NCBI GenBank assembly: GCA_036774405.1
Contig: DAIPBO010000016.1
Coordinates: forward strand, 10,542-74,541
Source of the DNA: JAAYDS01 sp012729155
GTDB taxonomy: Bacteria > Chloroflexota > Anaerolineae > UBA1429
Direction of reading: 5' to 3'
Length of the DNA stretch: 64,000 bases
Each line of letters starts with the position of its first letter. Within the stretch, counting starts at the first letter, position 1. Below, piece after piece: positions 50,601 to 58,092 of the stretch. The notes under the pieces were generated by a model. It was given only the letters and a program-made list of their open reading frames with translations. It did not search any database and was not told the DNA's origin. Both the position numbers and the translations under genes were made by a program.

Positions 50601-50637
50601 GGCCACGCTCACGCTGGGCAACGGCAGCGCAGACTGA
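47602..50637 (+). CDS. Large GT39-type membrane glycosyltransferase with C-terminal beta domains
   Basis: A 1,011-residue protein. About 12-14 helices lie in residues 15-560. After helix 4-5 the external loop has AARNELMGDEAKVLLWATDML, the acidic loop of GT-C enzymes, followed by HRKGPAEIVLTALHYGLLGR. Residues 560-700 form a soluble loop domain, and two beta-sandwich-like modules fill 710-1000 (GDTVELRVHFEVLTPGPHL; DVRLHWQALAPPQRDWTVFVH). The enzyme should transfer sugar from polyprenyl phosphate on the outer membrane face; the C-terminal modules may recognise the acceptor. A strong terminator follows. Confidence 0.8.
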   Translation: MTTRTSSERGARRLDCVTWPLLALAAYGLGLALLQATALASEAGLGVAAAGALLLFSAPGLALAALLSREAVQRAWLGAALGLALAVLLGLGFVWTPLRLERGQIALLWGVLTLLLALAAWRWAPALLRGAGGRWLLPVTVLLLALALRLAGAARNELMGDEAKVLLWATDMLQGRTEIIFLHRKGPAEIVLTALHYGLLGRMTALAARLPMAWASALGAVALALLARDLFGSRAGWVAGLVAAVDGFMLGFGHVLQYPNLVLCLGCGAVWLGWRWVADGEQRLASGAALLLGGVALCHWDALWYAAPLAWLALAGLVRGRLGWRPWLRGAAALLGGLALAAGGFYLPYLFGPRAAAIRYYLTDRVAGSEIGWRNNLTALGEYALVYNAAPYALALGLAALAGAVLILRRVRLRRRWQRWLWLATALAALPAALLVDPGDRASGLLLWALALASLAVAMAPLQRASDARDDPLRRLGQPLVLLWLLLPLAAYGLVIKKPLLSVYNIIPGAALAAALAIDRLLTAARRRPYGSLLTGGLSVALLAVWLLACSYATLVFADVDREYIRSYPRAREPLYAWPYRDALPPNAGVGFAHRAGWETIGGLYATGELDGTYWSNEEELITHWYTRGAIRCLQSPRYVFVADNVKDVQEAMPDLSAYRPVGRVRGSDASGIAVWLRRDVAAAPDLARPPETPFAALTTPDLFTGRPRFDLQGVAQQPLAADLSGALALRGFTLADAAASPAGAPSAGDTVELRVHFEVLTPGPHLANAAIKLQQGDGTFLQQELTLGCGLLSTEDWHPGFWYISRHGLELPAALAPGWYRVTLGAYLLQWDEGRLVPQMAEVCLPDRGACGERVTVAKLRVGDGQPAAAAEAVDATFGEPGSIALRGYDLTLRDDGGSAAEQLDVRLHWQALAPPQRDWTVFVHLVDAAGDLVAQHDGPPEGGLNPSSTWVAGEWVLDEHTLALPRDLPAGGYTLWAGLYDAASGQRLTVVGGDAVELATLTLGNGSAD

Positions 50638-50737
50638 CAGCCTACGGCGTGCACCTGGATGTGGCCGTCTCTGTGCCCTGCGAGTAACCCACCCACGCCA
50701 AGGGCCTAGCGAGCCGCTGGCTCACGGCCCTGCAGCA

Positions 50738-50781
50738 ACGAGGCCCGCCCCCCCAAGGAATCGGCGGGCCTCGTCATTTTT
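50738..50781 (+). terminator. Rho-independent terminator of the GT39 gene
   Basis: A perfect 12-bp stem, ACGAGGCCCGCC and GGCGGGCCTCGT with a 13-base loop, followed by CATTTTTG. The T run is on the plus strand, so it ends the GT39 transcript. Confidence 0.85.
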
Positions 50782-50808
50782 GTGGCGCGGTTGGGCGCGC
50801 GCGTGGCG

Positions 50809-51357
50809 TCAGCCGGCGCGGCGGCGCAGTCGGGAGCGGTAGCGGTTGGCGAGGCGGGCCACCCTGGCGCGTTCGGCATCCAGATAGCCGTCGACCACGG
50901 CGGCAACCTGGTCTGCTGGCGACGGGACGGCGGTGGCGGCGTCTGCCGCGGGCTGCGGCGTCAAGGCGCCCTGGGCCGCCAGGTGCGCGGCAAAGGCCAG
51001 CAGGTCCTCGCGCAGGTGCACGCGCGCTCCCACGCCCTCGCTGGCCACGGCATAGCGCTCGCCGCCCAGCGGCGTGATGGTGGGCTTGCCAGGCCAGAGC
51101 TGGTAGGGCGTGCCATAGCCCGAAAAGGTGGTGCAACGGCGCTCGAACAGCGCTTTGACGACACGCCTGGCGGCCGCCAGCCCGCCAGGGCCGCGCAACA
51201 CCATCTCGATGGGGTACACATAAAGGCCGGGCAGGCGGCCCTGGTGGCCCACCTCGACCGACTCGACGGTAAAGGCGGCGCCGTTGCCGACGGGGGGCAG
51301 GGTATCCCCGGGCAGGGGCCAGTCGAACATGGCGCGGAACTTGATCGCAAAGGGCAT
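50809..51357 (-). CDS. Hypothetical protein
   Basis: A 182-residue soluble protein of no recognised family. It starts with MPFAIKFRAMFDWPLPGD, continues with beta strands (FTVESVEVGHQG, LPGLYVYPIEMVL), and ends with a charged helix (YLDAERARVARLANRYRSRLRRRAG) that could bind nucleic acid or membrane. RBS AAGGAG. It is divergent from the small membrane protein at 51481 across 123 bases. Confidence 0.6.
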   Translation of the reverse strand: MPFAIKFRAMFDWPLPGDTLPPVGNGAAFTVESVEVGHQGRLPGLYVYPIEMVLRGPGGLAAARRVVKALFERRCTTFSGYGTPYQLWPGKPTITPLGGERYAVASEGVGARVHLREDLLAFAAHLAAQGALTPQPAADAATAVPSPADQVAAVVDGYLDAERARVARLANRYRSRLRRRAG

Positions 51358-51480
51358 GGGCGCGGCTCCTTGTACAGCGCATACGGGCGCTGCGGGGGCA
51401 ATCTAGCGCACAACGCGCCGGGGGGCAACGCCCTTGACCGCGCGCCACACCTGGTCGATAATGCGCCCTGTGGAGGGTGC

Positions 51481-51924
51481 ATGTCATCTGCGGCAGACTG
51501 GCTCTTGTTCTCGGCGGTGCTGATCATCAACCTGGCCAGCGCGGTCGCCTTTTGGGCGCGCGGGCGGCGGGCCAGTGTCGAGCGCAGCGCCAGCCTGGTG
51601 CTCATAGGCGCGGCAGCGCCGGTGGCGGTGGTGGGGCTGCTCAACCTGCTCGACGGGCGCGGCGTGGGCCACTGGGGCATCCCCCTGCTGTATGTGGTGT
51701 GGGCGCTGGGGGCCTATCTGCTCGACCATCGTCTCAAGATCGCCTATCGCGAGCCGCGGCGGCCGGCCATTCTGGGGCCCTACCTGGTGCTGTTCTATGT
51801 GAGCGTCATCGGCCTGTGGGCGCTCACCTGGCCGCTGGGCATGTGGGCCTGGCTGCCCACGGCGGCCAGCTATGTGCTGCACATTGCCGCCATGATCCAG
51901 GCGCAGACGCAGGAGCGAGGGTGA
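51481..51924 (+). CDS. Small four-helix membrane protein, unknown
   Basis: A 147-residue integral membrane protein with four predicted helices (WLLFSAVLIINLASAVAFWA, LVLIGAAAPVAVVGLLNLL, GIPLLYVVWALGAYLL, YLVLFYVSVIGLWALTW). No family recognised. The ATG has GGAGGG seven bases upstream. It ends four bases before the peptidase gene, so the two are co-transcribed. Confidence 0.6.
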   Translation: MSSAADWLLFSAVLIINLASAVAFWARGRRASVERSASLVLIGAAAPVAVVGLLNLLDGRGVGHWGIPLLYVVWALGAYLLDHRLKIAYREPRRPAILGPYLVLFYVSVIGLWALTWPLGMWAWLPTAASYVLHIAAMIQAQTQERG

Positions 51925-51928
51925 GCGC

Positions 51929-53599
51929 ATGGCCATGATGCCACAGCGCCAACCGCTGATGGGCGAGACGAGCGCACCCTTTGTGGCGCTGCATTATGAC
52001 CTGTCGTACAGTGTCGATCCGGCGGCGAGGCTGTTTGCCAGCGAGCAGACGGTGACGCTGCGCAACGAGAGCGCCGCGCCCGCCGCCAGCGTGGCCTTTT
52101 TGCTGCATGCAGGGCTCTGTATCGATGCCCTGGCGCTGTCGCGGCCAGGCCAGGCGCTGCCGTTGAGCCTGCAGGCGCGCACACGGCCGGCGGCCTATCG
52201 CCAGCGGAGCTACCAGCTGGTGACGCTGACGTTGAGCGAGCCCTGCGACCCTGGGTGCGAGTTACACCTCTGGCTGCGCTACCACCTCGACCCCGCTTTG
52301 GTGACCCGTGGTGAGGCGGGCAAGCTCGACGCCCTCACCGTCGATACGGCCGCCTGCTATGCCGTGGATGCCGCAGCGGCGCACTTTCCGCTGCTGGCCC
52401 TGGGAGACGTGGCCGCGCTGGCCGCGCCCTACAGCCTGCGCATCAGTTACCCTGATGGTTCGCTCTCGTGCGTGCCCGGGGCCCTGGTGGCCTCGAGCAC
52501 CGACGGCGTGCAGTGCCAGGATAGCTACGAGAGCCCCAACCCCAACCTGCCCGCGTTCAGCTGCGCGCCCTATGAGCGCGTGGCCGACGAGCGCGACGGC
52601 CTGCTGGTCGAGCTGTTCCACTATGGCGGGCAAGAGCACCTGCGCCCCCTGTTGACAACCGGGCTCGACCTGGCGGCGCTGTACCACCGCACCCTGGGAG
52701 ACCACGGCGTGCGCGCCTTTCAACTGGCCACGGTGGGCACCCTCAACGATCGTCGCGCCTGGGCCGAGTGCCGCGGCAGCGCCATCTACCTCACCGATGC
52801 CGGGCTGGCGCGCCTCGAGACCGACCTGCTGGTGCGGCAAAGGGCCGCCGCCATGCTGGCGCACGAGCTCTTTCACGGGTGGAACCTGTTCAGCGCGCCG
52901 GTCGATGGCCCCATGAGCCTGTGGGTCAGTGAGGGGCTGGCCAACTGGGCCGCCGCCTGGGCGCTCGAGCAGCTCTATGGCCCTGCGGCGGGCGCGGCCT
53001 GCCGTCGCCACTATGCCGAGGCCTATGTGCTGCACCAGGGCCACCAGGCCGATAGCGGGCTTGGCTATCTACACACCGACTTTGAGCGGCCGCCCAACTG
53101 GCACCTGGTATACAACGGCGGCGCTCTGGTGTGGGAGCAGCTCTGCCAAAAGCTGCAGCCGTGGCGCTTTGTAAAGGGGCTGCAGCGCTTTTTCCGCGAC
53201 CACGCGCGGGCCATGTCGTCGGCGGCCGACCTGTTCGACGCCCTGCAGCGCCGCCAGCCGGTAGAGCTGGGCCCCTACCTCGAGCCCTGGCTCGAAACGC
53301 CGCCCGATATCGCCTTGAGCATCGCCGCGGTAGAGCGCCACAGCGACGACGACGGCCACACCACCCACGTGTGCCTCTCGGTGGATGGCAACACCGACCT
53401 GGAGCTGCACACCGAGCTGGGCTGGCGCCTGGCCCCTGACGCCCCGCTCGAGACAAAACCGGTGGTGTTGACGCAGCGCGGGCTGCGCTGCCTCACCATC
53501 AACAGCCCCGAACCGCCAGTGCAGGTGCTGGTTGACCCCATGCATCGCCTGCCGCTGCGCTCGCTCGACGCGCTCGTCTGGCAGGCCAACCACGTCTGA
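51929..53599 (+). CDS. M1-family-like zinc metallopeptidase
   Basis: A 556-residue protein with no signal peptide. The gluzincin motif is complete: HELFH at 312-316 and E335 in SEGLANW, exactly 18 residues later (HExxH-x18-E), as in M1 aminopeptidases. The N-terminal beta domain (YDLSYSVDPAARLFASEQTVTLRNES) also fits M1. The usual GAMEN substrate motif is not seen, and the protein is shorter than classical aminopeptidase N (about 850), so substrate use may differ. Co-transcribed with the small membrane protein upstream. Confidence 0.82.
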   Translation: MAMMPQRQPLMGETSAPFVALHYDLSYSVDPAARLFASEQTVTLRNESAAPAASVAFLLHAGLCIDALALSRPGQALPLSLQARTRPAAYRQRSYQLVTLTLSEPCDPGCELHLWLRYHLDPALVTRGEAGKLDALTVDTAACYAVDAAAAHFPLLALGDVAALAAPYSLRISYPDGSLSCVPGALVASSTDGVQCQDSYESPNPNLPAFSCAPYERVADERDGLLVELFHYGGQEHLRPLLTTGLDLAALYHRTLGDHGVRAFQLATVGTLNDRRAWAECRGSAIYLTDAGLARLETDLLVRQRAAAMLAHELFHGWNLFSAPVDGPMSLWVSEGLANWAAAWALEQLYGPAAGAACRRHYAEAYVLHQGHQADSGLGYLHTDFERPPNWHLVYNGGALVWEQLCQKLQPWRFVKGLQRFFRDHARAMSSAADLFDALQRRQPVELGPYLEPWLETPPDIALSIAAVERHSDDDGHTTHVCLSVDGNTDLELHTELGWRLAPDAPLETKPVVLTQRGLRCLTINSPEPPVQVLVDPMHRLPLRSLDALVWQANHV

Positions 53600-53673
53600 C
53601 GGCGCCCTGCGCCGCACCTCACGGTATTCTCACACGCATGCTCGTGAAACACGCCTCTCAGCGGTGAGGCTTC

Positions 53674-53700
53674 CGTCAGGGTAAATCCTTTACTCTGACG
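53674..53700. promoter_or_regulatory. 27-base near-perfect palindrome upstream of the CAP gene
   Basis: Arms CGTCAGGGTAAA and TTTACTCTGACG pair over 12 bases with one G-T wobble around a 3-base loop, ending 28 bases before the ATG of the CAP-domain gene. It could be a 5' leader hairpin or an operator. It lacks the T run of a terminator. Confidence 0.5.
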
Positions 53701-53728
53701 ATGCATTATTGTGTGAGAGGATTGTGCG

Positions 53729-54340
53729 ATGACCCGATATGGTGATGTCTCGCGCCGCGTGTGGCTGTTGCTGCTGGCGCTCGCCTGGCTGCTGTTCGTC
53801 AAGCTGATCGCGCCGGTGCCCACCGCCTCGGCCGACGTTGGCCACCAGGTGGCCGTGCCGATGGCGCTCAGGGCCCCGCAGGCCAGCGGCTCGCTGGCAA
53901 CGCTCTGCCCCGAGGCGCAGGCCATGGCCGCGCTGATCAGCGGGCACGCGGGGCAGCGTCGCCCTGCCATGACGCTCGACCCCACCCTGCAGCAGGTGGC
54001 GCAGGCCAAGGCTGAAGACATGGCCAGGCGCGACTATTTCGACCACACCAACCCCGACGGCTATGGCCCCAACTGGCTGGTGCGGCAGGCAGGCTATCCG
54101 CTGCCGAGCTACTATCAGACCGAGCGCACCGCCAACAATCTCGAATCGCTGGCGGCTGGCTCGCCACACGCACAAGAGATCATTGAGGCCTGGCTCAACT
54201 CGCCCTACCACCGCTCGCACGTGCTGGGCGAAGACCCCTTTTTCGCCACGCAGGTCGAGTATGGCATCGGCTATGCCACCAACCCCGACAGTCAGTACGA
54301 CGAGTACTGGGTGTTCATCAGCGCCTCGCGGGCAGGCTAG
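53729..54340 (+). CDS. Secreted CAP-domain (SCP/PR-1, YkwD-like) protein
   Basis: A 203-residue protein with signal peptide (VWLLLLALAWLLFVKLIAPV). The CAP fold is shown by LDPTLQQVAQAKAEDMARRDYFDHTNPDG (helix with the ARRDYFDH motif), ANNLESLAAG and IIEAWLNSPYHRSHVLGED, then VEYGIGYA and YWVFISA. Bacterial CAP proteins are extracellular, often in spore or envelope settings; their activity is unclear. The usual His/Glu/His/Glu cavity is mostly kept, except the ANNLESLA segment where ENIA is typical. Confidence 0.87.
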   Translation: MTRYGDVSRRVWLLLLALAWLLFVKLIAPVPTASADVGHQVAVPMALRAPQASGSLATLCPEAQAMAALISGHAGQRRPAMTLDPTLQQVAQAKAEDMARRDYFDHTNPDGYGPNWLVRQAGYPLPSYYQTERTANNLESLAAGSPHAQEIIEAWLNSPYHRSHVLGEDPFFATQVEYGIGYATNPDSQYDEYWVFISASRAG

Positions 54341-54377
54341 GCACACGGCTGCGGCTGACGCCAACCGTCTACCCCAG

Positions 54378-54402
54378 GGCCGCTCGCTGGCGAGCGGCCT
54401 TT
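54378..54402 (+). terminator. Terminator after the CAP gene
   Basis: GGCCGCTCGC and GCGAGCGGCC form a perfect 10-bp stem with a 2-base loop, followed by TTTGCG, 37 bases after the CAP gene stop. Confidence 0.65.
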
Positions 54403-54459
54403 GCGCTTGCCTCAACCCCCTGCCGGCCACGCTACCCACAAGAGTAGTGACATAACGCC

Positions 54460-54488
54460 TTGGAGCGCAAGGGCATTTCTGGTACAAT
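54460..54488 (+). promoter_or_regulatory. Promoter of the P-type ATPase
   Basis: TTGGAG (54460-54465), 17 bases and TACAAT (54483-54488), 42 bases before the ATG at 54531. Confidence 0.6.
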
Positions 54489-54530
54489 GCGTTGTTGACG
54501 TGTCTAGACGCGCAAGGAGGTCAGCGACGC

Positions 54531-57289
54531 ATGGACCAGCAGAGGCTCTGGCACACCCTCTCGCTAGAGGATACCTACGCCGCCCTGAACTCGGGCCCCC
54601 GTGGGCTCGGATCGGCCGAGGCTGAACGCCGCCTGGCCGAGTATGGCCCGAACGAGATCGAGAGCGCGCATCAAGTCAGCGCGCTGACCATCCTCTGGGC
54701 ACAGCTAAAAACCCCCTGGTGTTTGTGTTGCTGGCGGCAGCGGGCATCTCGCTGCTGGCCGGCAAGACGGCCGACGCCATCGTGATCGCCGTGGTGATCC
54801 TGTTCAACACGGCGATCGGCTTTTTCCAAGAGTATCGCGCCGAAGAGGCGCTCGAATCGCTCAAGGCGCAGGCCGCCCCCGAGGCCGACGTGCTGCGCGA
54901 CTGCCCTGAGGTGCGAGACTGTATCGAGCTGAGCATCCCCACGGGGCGCATCGTGCCAGGAGACATCATCCTGCTCGACGCGGGCGCGCGGGTGCCAGCC
55001 GATGCGCGCCTGATCGAGGCGGCCAATCTCGAGGTTGAAGAGGCGATGCTCACGGGCGAATCGATCGCGGCGGCCAAGACGGTGGCCGCGCTCGAGGGCG
55101 AGGCGCTGGGCGTGTCAGACCGCACCAACCTGGTGTATGGCGGCACCATCGTCACCAACGGGCGCGGGCGGGCCATTGTGTATGCCACCGGCGCGCACAC
55201 CGAGATGGGCAAGATCGCCACGCTGATTCAAGAGACCGAAAAGGTCCAGTCGCCGCTGCAGCGCCAGACGAGCGACCTGGGCAAAAAGCTGGGGCTGTTG
55301 GCGCTGGGCATGGCCACGGCCACCATTGTTTTGGGGCTGGCGCTATCGCTGCCCTTTGCCGAGATCGCCCTGTTTGCGCTGGCGGGGGCTGTGTCGTCGA
55401 TCCCCGAGGGACTACCGGCGGTGATGAGCATCACCCTGGCGGTGGGCGTCAACCGCATGGCCAGGCGCAAGGCCATCATGCGGCGGCTGCCGGCGGTAGA
55501 CACGCTGGGCGCCGCGACGGTCATCTGCAGCGACAAGACGGGCACCCTCACCACCAACCAGATGACGGTGCAGCGGCTGCTGGCGGGCGACAAGGCCGTG
55601 GCGGTGAGCGGCGCGGGCTTTGCGCCCGAGGGCGAGTTCACAATGGGCGGCGAGCCGTTCGACCCCAACGCGGCCTCTGAGGTGCGCCTGGCGCTGTGCA
55701 TCGGCGCGCTGTGTAACGATGCGCGCCTGGTGCGTCACGAGCACGATGATCGGGCAGACTGGGAGATTCGCGGCGACCCCACCGAGGGCGCCCTGGTGGT
55801 GGCGGCGGCCAAGGCGGGCCATCACAAAGAAGAGCTGGAAGAGAGCTATCACCGCGTCGACGAGCTGCCGTTCAACAGCAAGGTCAAGTTCATGGCGACC
55901 TTTCATCGCAACGGCGACGATGAGGTGCTGGTGTTCGTCAAGGGGGCGCCCGAGACGGTGCTCGAGCGCTGCACGGCGCGGCGCGTCAACGGCGCTGCGC
56001 GCCCGCTCGACGAGGCCGACCGCGAGGCAATTCTGGAGGCCAACCACAACATGGCGTCTGACGCGCTGCGCGTGCTGGGGCTGGCCTATCAGGCCATCGC
56101 GCCGGCTGAGGTGGAGCGGGTCAAAGAGGACCTCGCGTACGGCCATCCGGTTGAGCTGGTGTTTGTGGGCCTGGCCGGCATGATGGACCCGCCACGCCCC
56201 GAGGTGCCCGAGGCGGTGGCGCGCGCGCAGGGCGCGGGCATCCGCGTGATGATGGCCACCGGCGACCACAAGGTGACGGGCGAGGCCATCGCTCGGCAGG
56301 TGGGCATTTTGCGCACGGGGCAGAGGACGCTCACCGGCCCCGAGGTGCAGCAGATGAGCGACGACGAGCTGGATGCGGTGATCGAGCATACGGCCGTGTT
56401 TGCGCGGGTGGCGCCCGAGCACAAACACCGCATCGTCCAGAGCCTGCAGCGGCAGGGGCACGTGGTGGCCATGACGGGCGACGGCGTGAACGACGCGCCC
56501 GCGTTGCAGGCCGCGCAGATCGGCGTGGCCATGGGCATCACCGGCACCGATGTGACCAAAGAGACGGCCGAGATGGTGCTCACCGACGACAACTTTGCCA
56601 GCATCGTCAACGCCGTCGAAGAGGGGCGCGTCATCTTTCAGAACGTGCGCAAGGTGGTCAAGTTTCTGCTGGCCACCAACATCGGCGAGAACCTGACGCT
56701 GCTGGCCTCGCTGGTGCTGTTCGCATCAAAGGGGTTGATCGTTACGCCGGTGCAGATCCTGTGGGTCAACCTGGTGACCGATGGCATCCTCGACATCACC
56801 CTGGCGATGGAGCCCAAAGAGGGCGATGTGATGGATGAGCCGCCGCGCGACGCCCAAGCGCGCATCATCAACCGAGAGATCGTACAGAACCTGCTGATGA
56901 CGGCCAGCCTGATGGCCATCGGCACGCTGTGGATGTTCGGGCGCGCCAGCAACAGTGGCAGCCTGATCTATGCGCAGACGATGGCGTTCACCACGCTGGC
57001 CATGTTCCAGGTGTTCAACTCGCTCAACTGCCGCTCGCGCAAGCGGTCGGTGTTCGAGCTGGGCCTCTTCAAGAACCGCTACCTGGTGGGCGCCATCGTG
57101 CTGTCGGTGGTGCTGCAACTGCTGGCCGAGCATGTGCCCTTTATGCAGGCGGCGCTGGGCACCGTGCCCTTGAGCTGGGGCGACTGGGGGCTGATCGTGC
57201 TCATCACCAGCTCGGTGTTCGCGGCCGATGAGCTGCGCAAACTGTTCGAGCGGCGCAGGGCCGCGCGACAGCAGGCAGCGCGCGCCTGA
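54531..57289 (+). CDS. Ca2+-type P-type ATPase, broken by an apparent one-base frameshift
   Basis: Residues from the ATG at 54531 (AAGGAGG upstream; HTLSLEDTYAALNSGPRGLG, the cation-ATPase N-terminal domain) continue to QLKT, and the rest reads from about 54719 in another frame. The break falls in the run A5C5 at 54707-54716; adding one base restores LKNPLVFVLLAAAG or LKTPLVFVLLAAAG. The remaining protein is intact: LTGESIAA, SIPEGLPAV, CSDKTGTLT (phosphorylated Asp codon at 55532), VKGAPETVLERC and MTGDGVNDAPAL, about 919 residues in all. It exports Ca2+ or another cation. Since no other damage is seen, a sequencing error or recent mutation is likely. Confidence 0.85.
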
Positions 57290-57398
57290 GGCGATAGCCC
57301 GCGCCAGCGATCGAGGCCCCGCGTCGGTTGGCCCCCTGGCCTGCTGGCGCGGGGCCGCTGCTTTTGGCGATATTAACGTCCCCCTGCGGGGCTCCCCA

Positions 57399-57450
57399 TT
57401 GCGGCCGCGGCGGGAGCATGCTATGCTGACATACGAACAAATGTTCGTAT
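57399..57450 (+). promoter_or_regulatory. SOS promoter with LexA-type box of the terminase operon
   Basis: TTGCGG (57399-57404), a 17-base spacer and TATGCT (57422-57427), directly followed by ATACGAACAAATGTTCGTAT (57431-57450). This is an inverted repeat with 8-base arms that contains the Gram-positive LexA consensus CGAAC-N4-GTTCG across the expected start of transcription. The block GGCTCCCCATTG (57390-57401) is shared with the SOS promoter at 5280. Confidence 0.8.
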
Positions 57451-57459
57451 GGAGGAGCC

Positions 57460-58092
57460 ATGCCCCGCAACCCCAACAAGCGGCCCTGCCAGGTGCCTGG
57501 CTGCAGGGCCTGGGCCAAGCACGGCCACGAGCTGTGCTCGTCTCACCTGACGTCGCGCGCCATCGGGTCGCAGGCGCAGCGCGTGCTGCCCCTGTTGCGC
57601 CTGGCGGCCCGCGCACCAGAGCCTGCGCCGCTGACGGCAAAGCCTGNNNNNNNNNNNNNNNNNNNNNNNNNNNNNNNNNNNNNNNNNNNNNNNNNNNNNN
57701 NNNNNNNNNNNNNNNNNNNNNNNNNNNNNNNNNNNNNNNNNNNNNNGCCGCTGACGGCAGAGGCCGCCGGCAGTGCCGGCGACGACCCCCTGGCCGTCAT
57801 CGACGAGGAGCTGCGCCAACTGCTGGCGGCGCGCGCTCGCTTTTCAGAGTGGCTCGACGCCGACCCCGACGCCGCTGTGACCCCCACGCAGTTCCTGCGC
57901 GCCTGGAGCGACTCGGCCACCCGCGTGGTGCAACTGTTGCGCGCTCGCGCCGAGCTGCGCGGCGAGCACGCCGGCGCGCTGGATGCGCTGATGCAGTCGG
58001 TCTATGACGAGATCGAGGCGCTGCTGGCCGCCCCGCCAGACGAAGAGCGCCCAGCCCCCACAGAGGTGCGCGATGGCCAGATTGTTGACTGA
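57460..58092 (+). CDS. Zinc-binding protein at the head of the terminase operon (interrupted by a gap)
   Basis: The N-terminus carries CQVPGCRAWAKHGHELCSSH, a C-x4-C-x10-C-x2-H arrangement that suggests one zinc knuckle. A linker follows that may be repetitive (PLTAKP before the gap, PLTAEA after). The C-terminal part (DDPLAVIDEELRQLLAARARF to LMQSVYDEIEALL) is helical. Position directly before the terminase large-subunit gene, overlapping it by 20 bases, fits a terminase small subunit or DNA-recognition protein; this is inferred. 100 N (57647-57746) hide an unknown length, so the true size is open. RBS GGAGGAG overlaps the end of the LexA box. Confidence 0.55.
   Translation: MPRNPNKRPCQVPGCRAWAKHGHELCSSHLTSRAIGSQAQRVLPLLRLAARAPEPAPLTAKPXXXXXXXXXXXXXXXXXXXXXXXXXXXXXXXXXXPLTAEAAGSAGDDPLAVIDEELRQLLAARARFSEWLDADPDAAVTPTQFLRAWSDSATRVVQLLRARAELRGEHAGALDALMQSVYDEIEALLAAPPDEERPAPTEVRDGQIVD
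57647..57746. other. Scaffold gap within the zinc-binding protein gene
   Basis: 100 N. Unlike the other gaps, the flanks share only a 13-base GCCGCTGACGGCA (57627 side and 57747). The gap may hide a repeat array of PLTA-type codons that could not be assembled. Confidence 0.8.
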
